A stretch of 15,188 nt of DNA, from assembly GCA_937896885.1 (NCBI GenBank), contig CALBNX010000066.1, forward strand, positions 1 through 15,188, in the 5' to 3' direction. This stretch comes from an uncultured Clostridia bacterium. GTDB lineage: Bacteria > Bacillota > Clostridia > Oscillospirales > Acutalibacteraceae. The notes under the pieces are model-generated. The model searched no databases. It had not been told where the DNA came from and worked only from the letters and a program-made list of their open reading frames with translations. The translations under genes and the position numbers were made by a program. This document shows positions 7,178 to 13,708 of the stretch, piece by piece. Position 1 is the first letter of the stretch. Every line of letters starts with the position of its first letter.

Positions 7178-8275
7178 ATGAAAAAAGTTTTAATTTTTGC
7201 TCCCACTGCGCCAACAAGTGGTGTCACACAGTATGTTTTAAATATGCTTAGTGCCTTTGATAAAGACGAATTTAAATTTGATATTTTATCGTTTAAAAAT
7301 CATCGTCTTAAAACTTGGTGTGAGACAAATGGAACAGAGTATTTTGAGTTTGATATTTCTCCTTATAAACAGAGAAGGAAATATAAGGATTTTTTGAAAA
7401 CCGTGTTTTCAAGAGATTATGATGTGGTCTATTACAATGTATCAACAATTTCGGGGTTGCAGATATTTAAAAGTGCAAAAAAATATTCTGATGCAAGACT
7501 TGTGATTAATTCGCACGGTTGTTCGTTGGAAAACCCTTCAAAAATAATTCGTTTGATATTTACATATGTTCACAAAATCTTGCGAGTGTTTGCCAATAAG
7601 TATTTTGATAAAAAGTGTGCTTGTTCACAAGGTGCAGCAGATTGGATGTATGGCGAAACAAAAGCAAAAGAAGCATTGATTTTAAAAAATGCAATTGATA
7701 CAGAAAAGTTTAAGTTTAACGAACATTATAAGGAAGAACTAAGAAATAAGTTAGGCATAAAAACTAAATATGTTGTAGGTCATGTTGGTCGTTTTGCTCT
7801 TCCAAAAAATCACAGTTTCATTCTCGAGGTGTTCAAAAAACTTATTGATATTAATGAAGATTGTACTTTAGTGCTTGTAGGTAATGGTGAACTAGATGGC
7901 TTAATCAAGCAAAAAATAAAAGAACTGTCTATTGAAGATAAAGTTATTTTGGTTGATTTTCAAGAAGACATTTTTAAATATTATTCTTCATTTGACTTGT
8001 TTTTGATGCCATCTTTGTTTGAGGCTTTCCCAATAACTCTTATTGAAGCACAGGCTAATGGGCTTTCGGCATTGGTTAGCGATACGGTTACCCCAAAAAG
8101 CAATATAACAGGTCTTATTGAATTTATGTCACTTGATAGTGGATATGAAAGTTGGGCAGAAATGGTTAATGCGAAACTTTCAACTCCAAGAACAAATACA
8201 ACAAAAATCATCTGTGAAGAAGGATATTCACTAGAAGGTCAGGCGAAGGAAATCGCTAACTTATTCTTTGAATAA
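7178..8275 (+). CDS. GT4-family glycosyltransferase, EpsF-like
   Basis: The 365-residue product has the GT-B fold layout. The N-terminal domain starts KKVLIFAPTAPTSGVTQYVLNML and contains DYDVVYYNVST and LVINSHGCS. The linker region carries LILKNAIDTEKFKF. The C-terminal domain has VGHVGRFALPKNH, TLVLVGNGELDGLI, and an exact E-x7-E donor motif in EAFPITLIEAQ. This pattern is typical of Gram-positive exopolysaccharide and capsule transferases of the EpsF type. Its job would be to add one sugar to the lipid-linked repeat unit; the linkage is not predictable. The ATG lies one base after the tagD stop and has no clear ribosome binding site of its own, so translation probably depends on coupling to tagD. 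It appears notably A+T rich. Confidence 0.9.
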   Translation: MKKVLIFAPTAPTSGVTQYVLNMLSAFDKDEFKFDILSFKNHRLKTWCETNGTEYFEFDISPYKQRRKYKDFLKTVFSRDYDVVYYNVSTISGLQIFKSAKKYSDARLVINSHGCSLENPSKIIRLIFTYVHKILRVFANKYFDKKCACSQGAADWMYGETKAKEALILKNAIDTEKFKFNEHYKEELRNKLGIKTKYVVGHVGRFALPKNHSFILEVFKKLIDINEDCTLVLVGNGELDGLIKQKIKELSIEDKVILVDFQEDIFKYYSSFDLFLMPSLFEAFPITLIEAQANGLSALVSDTVTPKSNITGLIEFMSLDSGYESWAEMVNAKLSTPRTNTTKIICEEGYSLEGQAKEIANLFFE

Positions 8276-8286
8276 TAGGGGTGTTT

Positions 8287-9762
8287 ATGGATATGGTAAA
8301 AAAAATATCTGATACAATCTTTAATGTGTTTTACTATAAAGTAGCATTGATGTTTTTCCTTATACCAACACTTTTGGTGTACTGTGTAAGTTACAACTAC
8401 AAATTGCTCTTTTTTATGATGGGGTGGGGTGCACTTGTTTGCGTTTATGATTTGTTGGTAAGGCGCAATTTTGTAAAGACACGTGGAATGCTTTGGCTTA
8501 TAGGTTTCCTTGTGACTTTTGCACTTTCCGTTGTTTTAAATTTTAAAACCGGATTAACACTCAATATTTCCAGTTGGGCATATACTGCGATTGCATTGTT
8601 TGTTTTGTATCCAGATAGCGCAATAAAAGATAAAAATATTGTTTTAAAAGAGTTGTCAGTAATTAATAACATTTTTATTGGAATGACAGCAATTATGTCC
8701 ACAATTTCTCTTGGTATGTATGTTTGCCTTTATGGAGAGATTGTTAAGTTTGGTGACCAAGAGTATTCAATAGGTTGGACACATAACAGACTTTTTGGTG
8801 TGTATGCAAATACTGGTTATATGATTACTGCTATTGGTCTTGCAATTATTTTAATTCAGATTGCAGTTGTTAAGGCAAAAGACGGTAAACTCAAAAAGGC
8901 ATACGTAGCATTTCTTGCATATACCGCATTTGTTAATTTCTGCTCAATGTGTATGGAAAATGCCAAGGGTGCATTCTTCTCGCTTGCAGCATTTTTTGCA
9001 ATAGGTGCATTCTTTATCGCTTTAAGAAAAATGCTCAAAAAAGGCAAGAAAGCTATCTTATCTGGTGTAGTTTCAGTGGTATCAGCGACACTTGCAGTTG
9101 CTGTTATGTTTGGTGTGATTTATTCAGCACGACCACTCTTGGCTTATGTGCCAAGCCTTTATCATCAGGCAGGTGGATTATATTATGGAGAAGAGAAGAC
9201 AGAAAAACCAGAAAATGAAGAAGATGAAAACGATGAAAAACTTGAAGGCGTAGAAATTGACCGTGATATTGATGAGAGCTATGGCTTTTTTACAGGAAGA
9301 ACTAAAATCTGGAAGTTTGGTGTAGAACAGTTTCTTGAAAAACCACTTTTGGGTTATGGTCCACAATCGCACAGAGAATATTTTATTGTGGATAATTATT
9401 TAAGGCATTTCCATAATTTGATAGTTCAAACATTTGTTAGTGTTGGTGTTGTAGGGTCAACTTTCATTTTTGGCTTTTTTATTCTCGTTTTGATATTTAT
9501 ATTAAAGAAGTTGTTCCAAAAAGCAAAAGATGGTGACGATAATTATTATGTTGAAGTTCTGCTTTTTGCCTTACTTGGAATGTTCCTAGTTAATAGTATG
9601 GCAGAAGTTACAATTCTCTTCATAACAAGGTTTGCAATGTTTATGTTTTGGATGTTCTTAGGATATACTTTGGCACTTGTTAACGATGGAGAAAAGACAA
9701 AGGATATAAAACTTCTTGAAGGAATAAATGATAAAGTGAACAATATTTTGAAGAAAAAGTAA
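8287..9762 (+). CDS. O-antigen ligase/polymerase (Wzy-type) membrane protein
   Basis: The product of about 491 residues is highly hydrophobic, with roughly ten or more predicted membrane segments. It has the hallmark of the Wzy/WaaL superfamily in its second half: GRTKIWKFGVEQFLEKPLLG, then GYGPQSHREY, then LRHFHNLIVQTFVSVGVVG. The large external loop before this motif carries a very acidic, hydrophilic stretch (about 9190-9282, rich in E, D and K). Such proteins polymerise or transfer flipped lipid-linked oligosaccharides on the outer face of the membrane. Being next to a Wzx flippase, polymerase is the likelier role than ligase. The start is uncertain: GTG 8281, ATG 8287 and ATG 8293 are all in frame. 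AGGGGTG at 8277-8283 favours one of the two ATGs. Confidence 0.88.
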   Translation: MDMVKKISDTIFNVFYYKVALMFFLIPTLLVYCVSYNYKLLFFMMGWGALVCVYDLLVRRNFVKTRGMLWLIGFLVTFALSVVLNFKTGLTLNISSWAYTAIALFVLYPDSAIKDKNIVLKELSVINNIFIGMTAIMSTISLGMYVCLYGEIVKFGDQEYSIGWTHNRLFGVYANTGYMITAIGLAIILIQIAVVKAKDGKLKKAYVAFLAYTAFVNFCSMCMENAKGAFFSLAAFFAIGAFFIALRKMLKKGKKAILSGVVSVVSATLAVAVMFGVIYSARPLLAYVPSLYHQAGGLYYGEEKTEKPENEEDENDEKLEGVEIDRDIDESYGFFTGRTKIWKFGVEQFLEKPLLGYGPQSHREYFIVDNYLRHFHNLIVQTFVSVGVVGSTFIFGFFILVLIFILKKLFQKAKDGDDNYYVEVLLFALLGMFLVNSMAEVTILFITRFAMFMFWMFLGYTLALVNDGEKTKDIKLLEGINDKVNNILKKK

Positions 9763-9767
9763 TTTAT

Positions 9768-11318
9768 ATGAGAAGTAAAAAAGTTTTAATCAACTCAATA
9801 TTTGGTGTTGCAGGTTATGTGATATTGATGCTCAGCAACTTTGTTACCCGTTCAGTCTTTGTTGACCAATTAGGGCTCAGCATGGCTGGTGTTGACACAA
9901 CTTTCAAGAATTTCTTGCAGGTTCTGTCTTTGGCGGAGTTGGGGCTTAGCACAGGTTTGCTTTATAAACTCTATAAGCCAATTGAAGAGAAGAATAATAA
10001 AGAAATCAAGAAAATTCTTAATTTCTATAAACAGGCATACAAAATCATTGCATCAGTGTTTATGGGTGGGGCGCTTGTCCTTTCGTTAGTAGTTAACTTC
10101 TTTATTGAAGATACTGACAAGTCACCTTTATATATTTCTTTTCTTTTTATTCTTTATGCCTCTGATACAGTTGCATCATATCTTTTTGCTAACCGAAAAG
10201 CACTTATTGTTGCTGACCAGAATAACTATCTGGTAAATAGAAATGATGCATTTATATCACTTATAACTCTTATAAGTCAGGTTTCACTTTTATATCTCAC
10301 AAAGAGCTTTATTGTATATGCTGTGGTTAAAATTGTCTGCCGACTTATAGGTGCAACACTTATTGGCAACAAGTTCAATAAGAAGTATCCTGAAATAGCA
10401 AAGGATAAATCAAAAGAAACAATTACAGGTGATGAGAAAAAATCGCTTATTAAGAACATGAGTGCAATGCTTTGCCACAGAATTGGTGGCGTCAGTGTTA
10501 CGGCAACGGGCTCTGCAATAATTTCTAAACTTCTTGGAACTGTTCAAGCAGGAATATATGGTAACTATATTCTTATAACAAACACATTGTTGATGCTTGT
10601 AACACAGGTGTTTAACGGAATAACTGCAAGCTTTGGCAATATCATTACTGTTGAAAGCAAAGAAGTAATTTATAAAAGATTTAATCTTCTTTATTTCTTT
10701 AACTATCTTATTTTCTCGTTCTTTACAGTATCTGTGGGCATTTTAATTCAACCGTTTATGAGATTGTGGATGCAAGATGCACCAAACAGCCTTTTCTCTT
10801 ATAACACCGTTCTTTTGTTACTTTGCTATTTTTATGTTTACGGAATGCGAAGAGTTATTTTAATGGCAAAAGACAGTGCAGGTCTTTATCGTCAGGACCA
10901 GTGGTTTGCGATTGTTGAGGCGATACTTAACATTATAATGTCAATAACATTTGTGCTTTACTCAAAGTCAATCAATGGCATTATTATTGCAAATACTTTG
11001 AGCATGTTGATAATCCCATTCTGGACACAGCCTTATCTTGTTTACAAGCATGTGTTGGGTGAAAAGGTTATTAAGTATTATGTGAAGTATGTTGTTTATG
11101 CCTGTGTAACAGTTGTATCTTTTGTTTTGACATATTTTGCGGCAGAACGAATGGTAAGAGATGTTGATAATCTCTTTGTTGAATTGATTTTAAGAGCAAT
11201 TGTATGTGTTGCAATTCCAAACCTTATGAACCTTGTTCTGTTCTGTCGAACAAATGAATTCAAAGAATTATTACAATTGGTTTTAGGTATATTAAATAAA
11301 AAGATTAAGAAGGGTTAA
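9768..11318 (+). CDS. Wzx-type oligosaccharide flippase (MOP/MATE superfamily)
   Basis: The 516-residue product is an integral membrane protein with about 12-14 hydrophobic segments. Its start, VLINSIFGVAGYVILMLSNFVTRSVF, followed by LGLSMAGVDTTFKNFLQVLSLAELGLSTG, is the typical N-terminal arrangement of polysaccharide exporters of the MOP superfamily. These proteins flip undecaprenyl-pyrophosphate-linked repeat units from the cytoplasmic to the outer face of the membrane. The gene follows the polymerase by 5 bases and is followed by the HAD gene after 2 bases. The ribosome binding site is poor (only A-rich sequence with AAG upstream of 9768), so translational coupling or low expression is plausible, as is common for flippases. 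The repeat unit exported cannot be predicted. Confidence 0.9.
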   Translation: MRSKKVLINSIFGVAGYVILMLSNFVTRSVFVDQLGLSMAGVDTTFKNFLQVLSLAELGLSTGLLYKLYKPIEEKNNKEIKKILNFYKQAYKIIASVFMGGALVLSLVVNFFIEDTDKSPLYISFLFILYASDTVASYLFANRKALIVADQNNYLVNRNDAFISLITLISQVSLLYLTKSFIVYAVVKIVCRLIGATLIGNKFNKKYPEIAKDKSKETITGDEKKSLIKNMSAMLCHRIGGVSVTATGSAIISKLLGTVQAGIYGNYILITNTLLMLVTQVFNGITASFGNIITVESKEVIYKRFNLLYFFNYLIFSFFTVSVGILIQPFMRLWMQDAPNSLFSYNTVLLLLCYFYVYGMRRVILMAKDSAGLYRQDQWFAIVEAILNIIMSITFVLYSKSINGIIIANTLSMLIIPFWTQPYLVYKHVLGEKVIKYYVKYVVYACVTVVSFVLTYFAAERMVRDVDNLFVELILRAIVCVAIPNLMNLVLFCRTNEFKELLQLVLGILNKKIKKG

Positions 11319-11320
11319 AA

Positions 11321-12121
11321 ATGCAGAATCTCAAAAACAAAAGACTCTTTCTTCTTGATATGGACGGAACAATCTATGAAGGTGCTCGTCTCTTTGAGTG
11401 TGTTAATGAGTTTTTAGCACATATCGAGAGTGTGGGTGGACAATATGTGTTCATCACAAATAATTCATCTCGTTCAGTCAAAGATTATGTAATTAAGCTT
11501 TCAAAAATGGGAATTAAGGTGACCGAAGATAATTTCTTCACATCTTCTCAAGCAACAGCTCTTTATCTCAATGAGCATTTTGAGGGTAAGAAGATTTATT
11601 GTATGGGCACAGTTTCAATGATTGAAGAAATGAAAAAGTTCGGTGTAAATATCACAACTGAAGCGGATGAAGATACTGATTGTATCTGTGTTGGCTATGA
11701 CACTGAACTTACATACAAAAAACTTTGGGATGTTTCATACTTGTTGCAGACAAAAAAGGATATTCCATATATCGCAACAAATCCTGACAGGGGATGTCCC
11801 ACAGAGTTTGGTCTTGTGCCTGACTGCTTTGCAATGTGTGAGGCAATCAATTATGCAACAGGTCGCAGACCGCTTTATATCGGTAAACCCGATGGCTTTA
11901 TGATAGATTATTCTGTAAGTCGTTCCAAGTTTACAAAAGAAGAAACCGTTGTTATTGGTGACAGACTTTACACAGACATTGCTTCTGGTGTGAATGCAGG
12001 TGTTGACACAATCTGTGTTCTCAGCGGTGAAAGCACACAAGAAGATATTGATAATAGTGAAATCAAACCAACTTATGTCTATAACGACATCAAAGAAATT
12101 TTAGGTCTTTTACAGGGGTAA
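11321..12121 (+). CDS. HAD-IIA family (NagD-like) hydrolase
   Basis: The 266-residue product has the four HAD motifs in order. Motif I is FLLDMDGTIYEG with nucleophile Asp13 and acid/base Asp15. Motif II is FITNNSSRS. Motif III comes with the lysine in LYIGKPDGFM. Motif IV is VVIGDRLYTDIASG. The C2a cap lying between motifs II and III places it in subfamily IIA (NagD, AraL, p-nitrophenyl phosphatase type). Such cytoplasmic phosphatases act on sugar phosphates, nucleotides or glycolytic side products, often with wide specificity. AAGAAGGG at 11307-11314 is a good ribosome binding site, lying within the end of the flippase gene. Sitting directly after wzx, it might serve the polysaccharide pathway, but it could equally be a general metabolite-repair phosphatase. 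Confidence 0.93.
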   Translation: MQNLKNKRLFLLDMDGTIYEGARLFECVNEFLAHIESVGGQYVFITNNSSRSVKDYVIKLSKMGIKVTEDNFFTSSQATALYLNEHFEGKKIYCMGTVSMIEEMKKFGVNITTEADEDTDCICVGYDTELTYKKLWDVSYLLQTKKDIPYIATNPDRGCPTEFGLVPDCFAMCEAINYATGRRPLYIGKPDGFMIDYSVSRSKFTKEETVVIGDRLYTDIASGVNAGVDTICVLSGESTQEDIDNSEIKPTYVYNDIKEILGLLQG

Positions 12122-12127
12122 AAAATT

Positions 12128-12682
12128 ATGCAATATGATGCATTTGATGCAGGAATTGAATTAGGTGGACTTCGCAATCGTGATGATATTCGTTTGCTCA
12201 TTTGTTATTTGTTAAAGAGTGTCGATGCACCAATGACAAGACAAATGTTAAATGAGTCAATGCAAGAAGATGGTCTTGCAAACTATTTTGAAGTTGGTCA
12301 GGCTATTGAAGAACTTTTGAAAACGGGTAACATTACTGCTGATATTTTAGACGATGAAGAAGTTTTGTCAGTTACCAGCAAAGGTAGAGAAGCGGCAGAA
12401 CTTTTGCAGACTTCTTTGCCAAAAACTGTTCGTGAAAAAGCAATTAATTCTGCAATCAGATTGGTTACTCGTGCAAAAATTGAACGCGAGAATAAAATTG
12501 AAGTTCAAAAACACGATGATGGTGGATATACAATCACATTTACTCTCTTTGACAGAGGCACAGAGCTTATGAAACTCTCAATATATGTTGTTGACAGTAT
12601 TCAGCTTGAAACAGTTAAGAAGAATTTTATTGATGACCCGGTTAAAGTTTATTCGTCAATTATTACATCTCTTACTGTGTAA
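12128..12682 (+). CDS. DUF4364 family protein (winged-helix-like)
   Basis: The 184-residue product is recognised as a DUF4364 protein, common in Clostridia and of unknown function. The N-terminal half (LRNRDDIRLLICYLLKSVDAPMTRQMLNE, then the helix around FEVGQAIEELLKTG and LSVTSKGREAAELL) looks like a winged helix-turn-helix, with TSKGRE resembling the wing strand of PadR/MarR-type proteins. The C-terminal half (about residues 110-184) alternates hydrophobic beta-strand patterns (GGYTITFTLFD, LMKLSIYVVD) and may be a ligand-binding or dimer domain. AGGGG at 12114-12118 lies 9 bases ahead of the ATG. The stop overlaps the comF start by one base (TAATG), implying coupled translation. A regulatory role is likely, but the target is unknown. 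Confidence 0.8.
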   Translation: MQYDAFDAGIELGGLRNRDDIRLLICYLLKSVDAPMTRQMLNESMQEDGLANYFEVGQAIEELLKTGNITADILDDEEVLSVTSKGREAAELLQTSLPKTVREKAINSAIRLVTRAKIERENKIEVQKHDDGGYTITFTLFDRGTELMKLSIYVVDSIQLETVKKNFIDDPVKVYSSIITSLTV

Positions 12683-13398
12683 TGGGCAAAATAAAAGATA
12701 CAGTTCTTTGGTTGTTTCTCACCGATAAATGTATTTATTGTGGCAAGCTTCTAAATAAAGGCGACACTCTTTGTGAGAATTGTAAAGATAATTTGCCAAG
12801 AATTACAGGTGAGCGTTGCAAATATTGTGGTGCTGGTAAAGACAGATGCAAGTGCAATAAGCACAAAATGAGATATGACGGTATCACAGCGCCTTTTTAT
12901 TATGAAGATGGCATTGCTGATGGAATAGCAAGGCTTAAATTCGGCGGAAGAGATTTTATGGCGTATCACTTTGCAAAAGATATGGCAAAAGCGGTTGAAA
13001 AGGACTTTGGTGATATAAAATTTGATTATATAACTTTTGTGCCCATATCATCATTTCAAAAAAGGCATAGAGATTATAACCAAAGTGAATTGCTTTCAAC
13101 AGAACTTTCAAAGGTGTTGTCATTACCCGTGAACAATGTTCTGCAAAAGATTTTTGATAACGATATACAGCACGAATCATCACAGAATAGGCGAAAGGGT
13201 AATGTGCTCGGTGTCTATGATGTGAGAGAAAATGAAGATGTCAGGGGTAAAACAATTTTGTTGGTTGATGACATCAAAACAACAGGAGCAACCCTTAATG
13301 AATGTGCTAAAATTCTGAAAATTCGTGGCGCAGAAAAGGTTTATTGTGTCACCGTTGCATTAACAGGTAAAAAGGTGTCAAAAGACCTTGACAATTAG
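12682..13398 (+). CDS. comF: ComF family protein (phosphoribosyltransferase-like)
   Basis: The 238-residue product has the usual ComF plan. An N-terminal zinc-finger region has paired cysteines C17-x2-C20 and C31-x2-C34, then C46-x2-C49 and C56-x-C58. It is followed by a type I phosphoribosyltransferase fold with RHRDYNQSE in the middle and the PRPP-binding loop ILLVDDIKTTGATL at about residues 192-205. ComFC-type proteins support DNA uptake and processing of single-stranded DNA during natural transformation (with ComFA and DprA), though in many genomes they occur without a competence set. No comFA is seen next to it here. Translation starts on an ATG that overlaps the preceding stop codon. 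The final codons also contain the -35 box of the downstream valS promoter. Confidence 0.93.
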   Translation: MGKIKDTVLWLFLTDKCIYCGKLLNKGDTLCENCKDNLPRITGERCKYCGAGKDRCKCNKHKMRYDGITAPFYYEDGIADGIARLKFGGRDFMAYHFAKDMAKAVEKDFGDIKFDYITFVPISSFQKRHRDYNQSELLSTELSKVLSLPVNNVLQKIFDNDIQHESSQNRRKGNVLGVYDVRENEDVRGKTILLVDDIKTTGATLNECAKILKIRGAEKVYCVTVALTGKKVSKDLDN

Positions 13399-13416
13399 TC
13401 GTTTTACTGTTAAAAT
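13388..13416 (+). promoter_or_regulatory. Promoter of the valS T-box transcript, overlapping the comF 3' end
   Basis: TTGACA at 13388-13393 is a perfect -35 box and TAAAAT at 13411-13416 a near-perfect -10 box, with exactly 17 bases between them. The -35 box is read from the codons CTT GAC AAT before the comF stop. Transcription should begin at about 13423-13426, shortly upstream of the T-box leader. Confidence 0.85.
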
Positions 13417-13440
13417 CATTTGGAATTAAATAAAATAAAC

Positions 13441-13676
13441 ACTATGACAAAGAGTAAGATTTATTGCGTTCGCTTTTAGAGAGTTGTCGTTTGGTGCAAG
13501 ACAACACAACCCTTAAATCAATATGTAGCTTTCGAGTGGTTTCGCCTAAAGTAGAAATACCGTTAAGTGAAAACGAGTAATTCCCGTTAAGAATTTTAAG
13601 TGGCTGTCTATAAACAGCAATTTGAGTGGTACCACGGAATTTTTTCGTCTCATACATTTTGTATGGGACGATTTTT
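13441..13676 (+). promoter_or_regulatory. T-box riboswitch (tRNA-Val sensing) in front of valS
   Basis: The leader shows the T-box parts in order. A distal Stem I arm has GTTGTC at 13483-13488 paired with GACAAC at 13500-13505 around GTTTGGTGCAA. A specifier region follows with GTA at 13525-13527, just before CTTTCGAGT. A small Stem III-like hairpin pairs GCTGT at 13603-13607 with ACAGC at 13614-13618. The T-box sequence AATTTGAGTGGTACCACGG occupies 13619-13637. An intrinsic terminator closes the leader. GUA is a valine codon, in agreement with the downstream gene. The bulge TGGT at 13627-13630 pairs with an A-CCA tRNA end, fitting the A discriminator of tRNA-Val. Uncharged tRNA-Val is expected to stabilise the antiterminator and switch valS on. 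Confidence 0.93.
13646..13676 (+). terminator. Intrinsic terminator of the T-box leader
   Basis: CGTCTCATAC at 13646-13655 pairs with GTATGGGACG at 13661-13670 (ten pairs, one of them G-U) around the loop ATTTT. It is followed by ATTTTT. It ends leader transcripts when tRNA-Val is charged, and it is also the only clear terminator that could stop read-through from the comF side. Confidence 0.92.
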
Positions 13677-13708
13677 AATTTATAAATAAACCGAAAGGAA
13701 TGAAATAT

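Noticed and set aside
13700..13708. ATG at 13700 as the valS start
   Set aside because: It directly abuts the AAAGGA ribosome binding site, leaving no spacer; the ATG at 13709 has normal spacing.
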